Positions 38,301 to 49,489 of a DNA stretch of 64,000 bases are shown one piece after another. The notes under the pieces are model-generated. The model did not search any database. It worked only from the letters and a program-made list of their open reading frames with translations, and was not told where the DNA came from. Position numbers and translations under genes: made by a program. Numbering within the stretch: position 1 is the first letter of the stretch; each line of letters begins with the position of its first letter. Source of the DNA: Onchocerca volvulus (taxonomy: Eukaryota; Nematoda; Chromadorea; Rhabditida; Onchocercidae); NCBI GenBank assembly GCA_000499405.2, contig HG738140.1, positions 9,141,560 through 9,205,559 on the forward strand. The letters run 5' to 3'.

Positions 38301-41300
38301 TAGGATATCATTTATAATCAAAACATGATCCTGGATGAAAAATTTCATGCAGCATTTGTAAATGATATTACACAGGTAATTTAGCCATTACCCAAATTGA
38401 AATCCTTAAATAGCAATAATTTTCCGCCTTTTGCTAGACCAAAACTTTTCAACTATTGTGGATGAATTATATATTTTTTGAACACTAACTTATCTCTTCA
38501 GATATTTTCTTCCCAGGAACATTTTGTAAATTAAATATCGAATACGATCATTATTTTTAATTCATTCAGTCTTTTTTGATAAATTTCAGACTACAAAGAG
38601 GCATCTAATTGTGTTCAATTCAGGGTTTGGAATATTTGCACGCGTCACCAATTGGTTATCATGGATCTTTGTCACCATGGGCATGTTTGATCGATCGTAA
38701 CTGGATGGTAAAATTAACCGATTTTGGGATTGCAAATCCAATTGAACGCTGGGAAAAACGAGGCTTGATTTCTATAAACGCACTTACTTCGGAAGATGAC
38801 AGAAGTGGGCCTACACAAAGGACATGTACGCTTTTCTTTCAAAAATTGTGTTTTAATTAATCGTGATTTCTCGAAATTTCTGTTTGAATTTCCACTTGCT
38901 ATCCAAATGAAACTTATATATGTCATGGGATAATATATGTTTCCAAACTTCATTTCTCACAAATCTGTCTTATTGACTGAATCATTAATTGTTAACTCAG
39001 ATTTTTCTGTATCATTTTTTACATTTTTGTTTCCTGTTACTTGCACTTCTGTGATAGAAATACTAAATTTCGGTTTCTTAATTATATTGGAATAACCTTT
39101 GAGCACATATTCATTCTTTGTAGCTGTACTTTATTGTGCCCCTGAAATGTTGAAAAATCGAGAATTGAATCGACGATCTGTAAAGCATCAAGACTGGAAA
39201 AACCAATCAAAAACTCTTCGACAAGCTGGCGATATTTATTCATTCGGGATGATTATGTATGAAATCCTTTTCCGATCGCTGCCTTTCCCGGAAAACACAG
39301 ATATCAATGGTATATGGATAGTTCTTCATAGATAATTATAATTTCGAAATAATTATTTTGCTTCCCCTTTCTTTCTCATAATTCCATATTGCTAGCTTAT
39401 TCAGATCTGTATTTTATAGCGAATTTTTTGCAATTCCCGATTTTTGGAAGCTCTAGTATTTATCGCAAAAGCATTGTCATTTATTCATTATATTCGGAGT
39501 TAAATCCGCTTTCAAATTTACTTGTGATGAAAGCGGCAAGCAATGTAATATTGAAGATGTTGCTGTGGAATTACAGAACTGGTGGACACAATATCGGATG
39601 GAAGCAGAACATTTCCACCGCGTATAATTGATTCCCGAAATGTGCGTCCTGATCTTTGTGCGCTTTTAGAGGATTGCTGGTCTGAAAATTTGGACATCAG
39701 ACCGACAATACGACGTGTTATGTTGACCACAAAGATGATTCTAAAAGTGTCCGTTTTTTATCAATAGATTATTTAGCAAATGAAACAATCTTTATCATAT
39801 TATTTCGAGATCTGCTTGATTTTAATTCTTGTCAATTAACAGAAAAGGCAGTTTGGTTGATCAAATGATGTCAGTAATGGAGCAATATGCCACGAACCTG
39901 GAGAAACTAGTTGCTGATCGAACTGCATTGCTTGAAGAGGCGAACATTCGAGCCGACAAATTATTGTCACAATTACTTCCACCGTAAGATTTTTCGTTAT
40001 CAAATAACTCTCGTAAGTGTCAAATAGAGCCTCTGTTCTATCTAAGTTTTTTATCCATTTTCATACAAACTATCGAAGTTTCTGGAAAATGATACAATTC
40101 ATTTTTGGTCATTTGAAGATATATTGCAAATGAACTCAAGCTTGGTCATTCCGTTCCGCCTAAATTGTTTGAAATGGCAACTGTGCTGTTTTCGGATATT
40201 GTTGGTTTCACAAACATTTGCTCTTCTTCAACACCTTTGGAAGTAGTCACGATGTTGAACTGCTTATATAGTGGCTTTGATGAGTGCATTAACCGTAGCG
40301 GCGCATATAAGGTTAATTAAATATATATGTTATTAGATTATATTAATATTGGAACCCAATTTTTGTTAACGAATTTCCTGATTTTAGGTGGAAACAATTG
40401 GTGACGCTTACATGGTTGTTTCGGGAATACCCGAGGAAAATGGTGCCAAACACATTCAGTGCATTGCTGATGTTGCATTGGATATGAGAAAAGTGAGTCA
40501 TTTCAAATAAGAATGAAAAGGATTATTTTCATCTTTTTCGTCAGCTGAAAAAAAAATTTTTTCCTCTTGTTTTTACTGTTTGCGGAAGTTTTGCGGAATT
40601 TATTGCTCCTGAAAGTTTATTTCTTCGTTATCGAAGTAATTGAAATCATTTTTTGAATCAATTCTCAGATACATTATACAATGTTATAGTACCTGGATAG
40701 CTATAAAATACCACATCGCCCAGATAAGCTACAGTGTCGCTGGGGTTTCCACACTGGTCCTGCAGCTGCCGGAGTTGTAGGACTCACATCGCCTCGCTAT
40801 TGTCTTTTTGGTGACACGGTTTGTATTTATTTCTGGATGCAGATTTTTAGAACTAATATAAAATTGGAAAGTTGAAAAATCAGGAAAGATTTACTCAGCA
40901 AGTAAAAAAAAATTCGGAAAAAAATGATTGGAAATTTGGTATATAACATTTGTTCCTTTGTTTTGTTCCAGATGCGCTTATGTTATTTATATTTCATGAT
41001 TTGATTCGAATCATTGAAACAAACAGAGACTCAATATTTTGTTAAGGTGAATGAAGCATCTAGAATGGAAAGCACGAGTTTTCCCGGCAAAATACAGATC
41101 AGTACAGATGCTCGGAACTTTTTGCTGGTTCATTACCCATTCTATGAATGCCAAAAAAGAGGGGAAGTAGAAATAAAGGTATTTTAATATTCAAAACTTA
41201 TTTCATTGAGAGTGTTAAAGAAATTCCAGAAAACTGGAAGCCTGTTATTCTAATAATATTTGAATGAAAATGAAATAATGCACATTGTTTTCATTTTTTA

Positions 41301-41441
41301 AACACTCCTGAAATTTTCCTAAAATCTGAAAACTGTTTTGTTCAATGATTTCAGGGTAAAGGAACTCTAGTAACTTACTGGCTGGAAAAGAAAACGGATG
41401 ATCAATCATCAACAATCGATACTCCTATTGAAGCAGCGTAA
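32325..41441 (+). CDS. Receptor-type guanylate cyclase (gcy family)
   Basis: Membrane receptor that makes cGMP from GTP. Twenty-three exons give 1120 aa in consistent phase: 32325-32528, 32613-32758, 33125-33234, 34013-34191, 34600-34768, 35093-35292, 35844-35936, 36316-36463, 36532-36701, 37049-37227, 37319-37400, 37714-37869, 38087-38194, 38304-38375, 38624-38825, 39124-39309, 39577-39748, 39843-39983, 40119-40311, 40388-40492, 40690-40818, 41047-41178 and 41355-41441. Order: signal peptide ([14 protein letters not shown]); ANF-receptor ligand domain ([30 protein letters not shown]); one membrane helix (about 508-530); kinase-homology domain with HGS in place of HRD (685-687) and DFG at 705-707, so catalytically dead as usual; dimerisation coil; and cyclase domain with FSDIVGFT (D932), VETIGDAY (E972, D976), PRYCLFGDT (C1043) and VNEASR (N1050, R1054). 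The E/C pair is the guanine-specific set. Irregularities: intron 3 starts with GC (tcatcag|gctcg), and no AG precedes exon 7. Close in style to C. elegans GCY-28-like receptors, but I leave the symbol open. Confidence 0.93.
33546..33645 (+). pseudogene. Relic copy of guanylate cyclase exon 4 end
   Basis: This 100-base stretch inside intron 3 is a diverged direct copy of 34130-34230, covering the 3' part of exon 4, its splice donor and the start of the next intron. It still reads [16 protein letters not shown] followed by gttaattta, against [16 protein letters not shown] plus gttaattta in the real exon. The 5' part of the copied exon is missing or unrecognisable and no acceptor is evident, so it is most likely a dead tandem duplicate. 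Confidence 0.8.
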
Positions 41442-43957
41442 TCGGTGTATGTCTCAATGAATATTCCCAATGAAAATCTTTTTTTGCGTGATTTATCCCT
41501 ATTTATGCAAAAATGTGTTTCCGATTCATTTCAATTGACGAAGTTTCGGTGGATAGCATTGCAGCTTAATAATATGAAATTGAAGTTAATATTTACGAAT
41601 TGTTTAAAATAACTTCTATGACAAAATCCCTTCCGATTGTTATATTTAATGCTGGAACAATCCCCCTTATGTATATTATCATATTTAGATGAATCCAAAA
41701 AGACTTTTGCAGTACTTAAATATTAGAAATATGCGATAGATGGATGTTCTAATACAATAATATGTAATAGTTTATGATCTTTTTTCCTCATATAACTTTC
41801 AGTGGCAAAGTTAATCTACTAATAAAGATGATATTGTCAAAGCAAAACTGCTTATCATGCTATTTAATTAATGACAACATGAAATGCTTATCATTTAGAT
41901 AGTTTAATCACTAGTTAAAGTATAATAAAATTTATCTTTTCATCTTTTAATTGGAGCAGTTATTGTAACGAATGAAATTCTAAGACAAAGATAGGTAATA
42001 TATTCATTACAAATGTTAGCGTAATTATAAAATCGAACTTATAGGTGACATCCTAAGAAAGATTTTAAATAAACCTTGGAAATTTTATTTTAAATTCTTA
42101 CTAGCCAATTAAACAATCGATTTTTTATTACTTGTCTCAGTCAATAATAAGAAGTAAACAATATTCATAACCGAGTAATAAAATCACACTTTTGATATGA
42201 AAAGAACGATATAATTAGGAAATGCGATTCACCCGAAAAACAATTTAAAGGATTGAAAAAGGCAAGGTCACTTACATGCATCATCTTCGTTAATAACGAT
42301 TAATATAAAAAACAAATCATTTCGTACATTTTTCAGCAATTTTCTCTCCTTTTGTTACGTTACTTTAATTTCAGTTTATGATAGTTAGAAAGTTTTGCTT
42401 ATTCTCAATTCTCAGAATACGTCATGCTAGAATTATCCCAAGTAGGTTAACTAGTCTTCTTGTCCATTTAAGAAAAATTTAGAAAATCTTCCTAAATTTA
42501 TTTTTCTTTCTCTCTCTTACAAGTAATTTTAAATAATCCAATCTGTCACGGTTTTATGAAAACGAACTAAAAAAAAAAGTGTTAGAGAAGCTGTATAATA
42601 ACAGTTTCAAATACTATGCAAAAGAGAGGAGATAAAAAATTGAGAGATGTTGAGAAGCGTAATCTAACTGATAATCTTTGATAGGTTTAATTTACTCGAT
42701 AGGTTCGGTCTATTTAAGGAATGAATATAACGCAGTGTAATCCGAAGTGGTATCGCTCGTCCGTTGCTTCGTACTGGTGCTGGAATCTTGCGTAAATCGT
42801 TGAAAAATGAATGTCCGAGTATCTCATGGCCTTGAAGCCTTAGGTAGGTCTCATAAACAAGAACAGCTTCGATTTTTATGAAATTGCTAACTATAAACTA
42901 CGTAATTGTTGCCATAATAATCACGATACAAGTTTAACAGCAAGGGAAAGAGGGAAAGCGCGGAATGATAATTTATTTCTATCAAACCGAAACACATCAT
43001 AAACTTCTTAATTTATGATGGATTAAAGTTTGGAGAAGTTCCAAGGAACAAAATTGAATTTTCAGTAGTTTGTATGCAAATTGAAATCTAAAAAAATATA
43101 TCAGTTCCAGCAACATAAAGCTGGTCATCTGATTCTTTTCATATCCGTACTACGTATAGATATAGATAGATTTAGGTATCCAAATAACTATAATAACTTC
43201 AGTTACTAATTTCAAATAACTTTTCTATCACTTTATAGATCATTTCGTCCAATCAAAAAGCACAAATTTCACTTAATAATGATTGGAATTTTCAGTACAC
43301 ATAATGAAATTTATCATTTCTAAGCTTCTTTCTTGAATCACATTCCTCTGATAACTATTAAAAGTTACGGGATCAAAATTTAACCTTAACTGAAGTAGTA
43401 GTAAATCAATTTTATTAAATACATTCATTTTTCGATCAGACATCAATTTTTCGAATATCCAAATATTTGCTAAGCTAAAATACTCTTCAAAAAATGATAG
43501 CTTTTCAAGGTTTTTTCTGCATTTTCAAATATTTCTATAAAAGTATTAATTTTTCCTCGTGAGCCTCAATGTACTGGTAAAGAAGATTTCTAGAAGAAAT
43601 AGATTAAAGTCACGCAAACATAGTGAGAATTTTCATCCGAAATCATGATAGCCTATACTGATAATGGTATGTGTGTAATGTTTGCCTCAATTACAGAGAG
43701 TAGTGATCAGTTGAGTAATTTCACTTCCACTTCTATGTTTCCTTTCCCTCAGAGTTTAAAAATTATAAGATATCTTCTCAATCCGCAGATTATTTTATTG
43801 AAAATATGATTATTTTGACAATTTTATTCACAAGTTTCAAGTACCTACTGAATTCTTCAATTTTAAAGAGTCACTGTATCAGTACATCATATTTACCGGT
43901 AGAGATATAATTGCAGAGCGGAAATTGAATGTGCAACAATGAAAGTTATTTTTAGCG
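41442..43957. other. Intergenic with one exon-like block
   Basis: Mostly AT-rich noncoding sequence. The exception is about 42727-42846, richer in C and G, ending in a good donor (gccttag|gtaggt) and containing a short frame MNVRVSHGLEAL. It could be a 5' leader exon of the thrombospondin-type gene downstream or of an unseen transcript. I could not join it in phase to 43958. Confidence 0.35.
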
Positions 43958-44956
43958 ATGATCTTTATGATGATTTTTCTGCGTATCCCGCAAACGACAA
44001 TGACGCAAGGATGGTGCTGCGTTCCATATCCGTATCCATGTTTGTTTACATTCTTTTTTTTTTTTTTTAAATAACAACTGAAATAGATTTCCAGGCATAA
44101 CCACACCACTTCCCAATTTCTTTATTTCAACTTTTTAGCAGAACTTGTTCAATTCTGATTTAGTTTCGTCGTATTTTCATTTATTTGTTTTCATCTGTAA
44201 AGATGATATGCTTCCCAATCAGCTACATATAATGAAATAGTAGTGAAGACTTCATTTATTATAGATGGATTTATTTCCTTGCAGATAATTGTCCTGGACA
44301 ATCTACTGCGCTAAGAATGCAGAAACGTCATTTGAAAGACAAGAGAAATATTAATTTTCTGCATTAATAAAATTTTGGTTAAAAATGACTTCAATTATAT
44401 TTTTGAAAAAAAAAAAAAAAATGATTTTCAGCAGTAATGACAAATGCACCCACTGTAACATCGCCAACAACAATAACACTGATATCTAAAAAGCCACAAA
44501 CAACGACATCAGTAACGAAAGGAAAAGATGCTATTTCCACTGTTCAACCATTTTACTCCGACTGGACTACCTGGTCATGTACCGAAAGCTGTGGTGGTTG
44601 CGGGATTGGACGTAGGACAAGAATGTGTTTGTCGGTTCCCTTTGTTTGCATGTAAGTCAAAGATTAAAAAGCAAAAGAAATCAAGCAACATTAAAAACTA
44701 TTCAAAATTTTTTCTAATTCCGACTCAACATTTCAGTCGAAGCAATTTCAGTGATGCAGTAGTAGAATTCAACCATCAGAACTGCAACCAACATCCATGT
44801 CCATTTGGCAAGAGGACTTGCTGTGTCAATTATTACCTTGGACAAATCGAAGGACATTTTGCTTGCTTACCACAGGCTAACTGTTTGGGAATTGAATCAT
44901 ATGCGGCTACTAATTCATCACGAAAATGCATCGATCAATTCTCAAGCAGAAATTGA
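43958..44956 (+). CDS. Small secreted thrombospondin type-1 protein
   Basis: Four exons close in phase to 187 aa: 43958-44039, 44285-44326, 44432-44651 and 44737-44956. The start (MIFMMIFL) is hydrophobic and could be a weak signal peptide. It is followed by WCCVPYPYPYNCPG, a Thr/Ser-rich linker (about 43-80) likely to be O-glycosylated, and one TSP1 repeat from about residue 84: DWTTWSCTESCGGCGIG, RRTRMC, then NCNQHPCP. The rest is a Cys-rich tail (TCCVNYYLG, FACLPQANC). TSP1 repeats bind matrix and glycosaminoglycans, so an extracellular role is expected; the partner is unknown. Exon 3 is preceded by ttttcagcag, a tandem acceptor that can use 44432 or 44435 and differs by one codon. Exons 1 and 2 rest on phase and cysteine content only. 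Exons 3 and 4 are solid. Confidence 0.75.
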
Positions 44957-45429
44957 TAAATTTGATAATGGTTAAGAGCTCGAATAATTTAAATGGACTG
45001 ATGTGCTTATTGGATTATCATTCAGCGTGCACTACTTCAAACTATCAATTACGTTAATAATTTTATATTTAAAAAAAAAAAAAAAAGAATCAACTTTAAC
45101 GAAGAAAACTATAAAATAAGCAAAATGCTAATTGACAGAATTAAAAAGCGATGTCATTACAAATAAAAATTCCGGAGTTTTACAGCAATTTTTTGATATT
45201 TCTTTAACTGAATAAAATTTTGCAAAATAGTTTGATTCAGTCGATGACCACTTCAAATATTATATTAAATGGTAGTGAAAGAAGAGGAGAAAGAGGAAAG
45301 GAATATGCTCAGCAAATTTTTTCATTGAAATCACTGACCACATGGTGTTTTGAAAATAGAAATTTGGGAAAGGTTTTCGTGGATATGGGAATTGGAAAGA
45401 ATTGGTTTGTTGTGTGACGAGGTGTTGAT
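44957..45429. other. Gap between TSP1 gene and BEL/Pao remnant
   Basis: Contains a 15-base A run near 45070. An open plus-strand frame at 45220-45417 is antisense to what may be further decayed retrotransposon sequence. Nothing else was recognised. Confidence 0.3.
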
Positions 45430-47300
45430 TTATTCACCGTAACCACGATTGATGAATAATTGGTGAGTCGCAAAGTACTGGTTAATATCGATAATGCTGA
45501 TAATGGTAATATCAATTTGATTCATGTCGGAAGATACTTCTTCGATTATGCTCGATTGCAACTGTTCTTAAATTATTTTGTTGCATCAATTAAGCAGCTG
45601 AGAATCAATCTGAATTCGTCTAATTAATGATTTTATTCGACCGAAAAAAGGCCGCAATTATCGTTCAATTTGACTTTTGATTCTTTCCATGGCCAACAGA
45701 CTTGTATCTTTCTTTTTTTTGGTAATATTTTGTTTGATTTGTTCTAATGCCTGTTCATCATCATAGGCATTAAGTTGCTCTTGAGAGCCTATAAATTTTA
45801 ATTTCCAAAACTGATCTATGTCTGGAATGTTAATGGCATTAGTAATGCATATGGATTTGATTGGATTGCGGTATAGTTGTAAATTTCATTCGTAAATCCA
45901 TTTTCGACTGTTATAGATCCAACTTTTATACAGAGTAAAGAGAATTCAGATCTTAAATTTTCAACCTTATTTAATTGGAAAATTTAAAGAAGTAATTTGC
46001 TGCAGTGACTATGTCAAGTTGTTTCCAAATATTCTTGAGGCCATTTAGTTGATCTTGTTTTGTTATGGTAATAATTCTTTTTCAATCTATTTAATTACTT
46101 GCAATTCGTTTGTTAAGGATCTATCATAATTACCTCAAATAACATTACTTCCTTTTTCTCGATTTTTATCCTGATTTCTGCTTTGGTAGCAAAAGAGCAG
46201 GATAAGTGCGGGTATAATTCAATTATTTTAGGTACTGGAGGTTTAAAAAATATTGCAAAGCCTCATTGGAATATTTGAAGGAAAGAAGAGTAAAAAGTAG
46301 ATGTAAGTTATAAATGGAAGTAGATCAAATAACCTCTCAGGAATAAGGTGTGGTAGAAAAGGATAAAATCGGGAAAATGTCATTGATATCTTATTACCAA
46401 ATGAAGCGATTCAAGTTCTTCTTTTCTTTTCTTTGAAGGCTCAATCGATTCGTAATTCCTTGGAAATAAAAGATAATGGCAAACCGATATCGAGTAGTGC
46501 CAAAGCCTTTTGTTGAGTTCCTCGGTAGTTTGGATTGACTACATTGATTTTTTTGCACAAAAGTAAAATTCTTTGCCTTTTCGCATTCCGATTTTGATTA
46601 CTGAATTTATTACTGTAATCAAAAATCCAATTTTTCTTTGCTCCAATGCATAATTTGTATAGCATTCTTGCTTCCATGTATTTTATACGACAAAGTGCAG
46701 TGTTGTGAAGATTTTTGCAGTGAAAACATAAAAGTTTCTTCTTGTTGCATGTCCGTTCCAATACAGCTGACCATGCATTAGTTTTTCTCAAACCCATTCG
46801 GTGTTTGAGTATGGGATGAATTTGACATTCATTATCTCAATGGAAGATATTAAAAAACGCTTAGGACATTCTTGGTTCATTAGTCTTTGAAATTTTCTTT
46901 GATTCTGTGGTCAATTTAAGACCACTTCGTTCGGGTTGCTTGATTGCGGCTAAGGCTGAAGCTTTTCCCTTTATTTAGTATGAGTTTTTTTGATTTGATT
47001 TCGATCAATTTTTTGTCCCAACTAAGAGCTTGACTTCTAATCATTTTTCCATTCCTTAAAATTAGTTCTACCAAATATTCTCAGAGCTTTTTAACGGATC
47101 ATATTTCTTGCCAATGTTTTTGTTGAAATACTCTGTCCAAAATCAAGGCCAGTAATTTGCTTTCGATAGCATTTTCGATACTAGAATGCTCTAAATTCTC
47201 GCCTATAGCTTCTAGCTATCGAAGTATTCTTACAGTTACCCCATTAGTTATTTTCCATTCCTTATTCGTTTCCTCTAATGGATTGTAATTTATTGTAAAA
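45430..47300 (-). mobile_element. Decayed BEL/Pao LTR retrotransposon (gag, protease, RT start)
   Basis: The minus strand carries, in element order, gag-like sequence with many stops (about 47290-46800; fragments ILRxLEAIGENLEHSSIENA and FQQKHWQEI), a Cys/His zinc-knuckle-like CFHCKNLHNTALC and an aspartic-protease-like segment KALALLDIGLPLSFISKEL (both in 46441-46797), and the start of reverse transcriptase (AYDDEQALEQIKQ near 45765, then a frame-broken LLAMERIKSQIER and CGLFSVE region). The protease shows DIG where active enzymes have DTG/DSG, as also seen in nematode BEL/Pao protease-like domains. Multiple stops and frameshifts show it is inactive. I could not identify LTRs or target-site duplications. 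Confidence 0.8.
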
Positions 47301-47857
47301 CAACTTTTTACGGTAGTGATTTGCCGAATTTGTGGAAAAATTTATGAAGCCGAATTTGTGAAATAATTTGTGATGTTGATTAAATCATTCAAAGCTGTCA
47401 AATAATGCAATGGCAAATCAAAAGATCAGTTGAACTGTATCGCGAAGATGGCAAACAACATGATCCCATGGTATCACAAATGATTTCGCATTACATCTGC
47501 TTTCATCTCCAAAGTTTATAAAAACACCGCATATCATGGTGTCTGTGTAATACCCTCAAAAGCAGATGCGAATTCAAATAAAATTCATATGGAACGGGAT
47601 TCACCACATGCTTATCGACAATAGTATCTAGATTGATATTTTGTTCCACTGATCTTTCCTGCTTATGAATATTCTTCCTATATATATGTTGGGGAAAAGT
47701 TCTGGTAATTTGCAACTAGTTTATTGTCTGGTTCGATTGGAGATTGCGGTCAACAACAGCCTTTATTGGGTTTATATGATATTGTACACAATATCGCGCT
47801 TATACAATAGTAAAGATTAAATGAACAATACAGTGTAAACAATAAAAGATACTAACA

Positions 47858-48622
47858 ACCGTTTGAATGCTCATTACGTATCGTATTTTTCTTTTGCAAT
47901 TGTCGTACTCTTTCCATTCCACTACCGCCGTTGTTCCTGTTAAATTGTTGCTTGTGCTATTGAAACCGTTTTTGAAATTGAATTAGAACTGAGCTGTCGT
48001 TGAAATGGTGTTGAAGACACTGCTGTTGGAGATACTGCTTGAAACACTGGTATTGTATAAATTGATAATGTTGATTCGAAAGGACCCTTTTTATGTGGAT
48101 AATCCTTGGTTCTACTTGCAACACATTAATCATACAAAATGTTGATATCAAGACAAAGAACAAAGGATAAGAGATGAAAATGCTTAAAATATTTTAAACA
48201 AATCACACAAACTTCAGTCCTTACAAAATTCCGACAATTAATATGATTTAAAATCTTTCAAACAAAGTACACAAGCTTTAATTCTTGTAACATTCCACAC
48301 AAGTAACATGTTTTACAAACCTTAAGACAATACAAGTACAAGCATTAATTTCTGAAACATTCCAAACAATTGATGTATTTTACAATCCTTTAGACAATGC
48401 ACATGAGCTCTATTAGAAGATTGAAAGATGAGAAAACAAAGTTGTCTGAGAAATATTACAAATTTCTACTATAAATAATAAGATATATCGATATTTCGAT
48501 TTTACTGACAGTATGTGGACACTCGCTTGAATGCTCACTACGTTGTCGTATTTTTCTTTTGTCACTGTCATTTTCTTTCCATTCCATCACTGCTGTTGCT
48601 CCTGCTGAGCTGTCACTTGTAT
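47858..48622. repeat. Pair of ~100-bp direct repeats
   Basis: 47858-47955 and 48525-48622 are diverged direct copies sharing gaatgctcattacgt-type sequence, gtcgtatttttcttttg and ctttccattcca. They are about 667 bp apart and bracket the tandem repeat at 48190-48416. They could be remnants of terminal repeats of a small element inserted between the Argonaute blocks, or a simple duplication. Confidence 0.7.
48190..48416. repeat. Tandem repeat, ~64-67-bp unit, about 3.5 copies
   Basis: Units share ttttacaaaccttnagacaa, an acaagc-ttaatt core and gnaacattccaaacaa, with the last copy truncated. No open frame runs through it. It lies between the two 100-bp direct repeats and between two Argonaute fragments. 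Confidence 0.75.
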
Positions 48623-48887
48623 CTTTGTGAGCACAATAGGCATAATGTGGGGACAGAAGTTATGCCTTCTAATCATCCATCATGCTTTTCTGATCTGCTG
48701 TACTTCGTAATCACAATATATTTATATTGTTTTAATATGTCACCTTGAATAACGAATAAATGCATCGGCGACTTGTCACGATTTGTTTTGAAATAATGCA
48801 ATATATGTTAGAAAATCTTTTGTATCGTATCGTCTACCAGCTCTTGCATTTCTGCTTTGCCGTAGCGATATCCGCCAATTTCATTGG

Positions 48888-49241
48888 AATAAAGCGAAAA
48901 TTAAAATGGGAGGACTGAATTATTCAGTTCATCTTGAGACGAACTACAATCAATGGCTAATGAAAGCCGGATTTCTCACTGTGAGTTTGGATATTGCACA
49001 TCCTACTGTTTCTACGGTATCTAAAAAAAAACCGGAATATTGTTCCATCAGTTTTATGTTTGCTGAATAATCAACAACTGATGAAACAAATATTTCGGTC
49101 TTTTCTAGATACCATGGAAACAGCAAGATATGCAATATCCAAACCCATAATGAGAAATCCGGCTTTCGTTGGCCACTGATCGCAGTTCGTCTCCAGATGA
49201 ATTGAATAATTCAGTCCTCTCATTTTAATTTTTGCTTTATT
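48888..49241. repeat. 354-bp near-perfect palindrome in Argonaute relic
   Basis: The left arm starts aataaagcgaaaattaaaat and the right arm ends attttaatttttgctttatt. The arms are about 177 bp each, meet near 49064 with essentially no spacer, and diverge by scattered substitutions and small indels. Both arms encode the same PIWI block: the plus strand of the left arm reads KAKIKMGGLNYSVHLET and LDIAHPTVSTVS, and the minus strand of the right arm reads KAKIKMRGLNYSIHLET and LDIAYLAVSMVS. Mirror-image open frames therefore start on both strands at 48994 and 49135. Confidence 0.9.
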
Positions 49242-49489
49242 GATGATATTTTCGAGTGTTTGACATTTCGCACTGCTATTGTCATTGCAGTTCATTTTCC
49301 GTTTCCCAAACAGACATAACTGGCAATAGAGGACTTTCACCTGAAAAACTGAAAAATTATGAACATGATTAAAGGAAGTAAAATCAAATTGCCACAGTGG
49401 GAATTCAAATTCAAAGAAGATTATGAAAATGAAGGAGGAAAAATTATCGCAAAGGTAACCAATCAGATTCCTATTCAAGAAATAAGACT

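Larger units (their letters stand above)
47503..49340 (-). pseudogene. Decayed Argonaute PIWI domain
   Basis: Argonautes bind small RNAs; the PIWI domain is the RNase-H-like slicer region. In order on the minus strand: AKCQTLENIINKAKIKMRGLN and MGLDIAYLAVS (49340-49071, first catalytic Asp retained), SSVVDYSANIKLMEQYSG (around 49085-49030), YRYGKAEMQELVDDTIQKIF (about 48872-48811), HYFKTNRDKSPMHLFVIQGD (about 48798-48739), YKYIVITKYS, and after a gap NINLDTIVDKHVVNPVPYEF followed by YLNSH (47640-47560). These track conserved PIWI blocks in the right order. It is broken. A stop follows QKIF, frames shift within the first block, the usual RDG(V)S after HLFVI is lost, and an inverted copy of the first block (48888-49064) interrupts the gene. 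No PAZ or MID domain was seen. It sits between two oppositely oriented BEL/Pao pieces. Confidence 0.75.
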
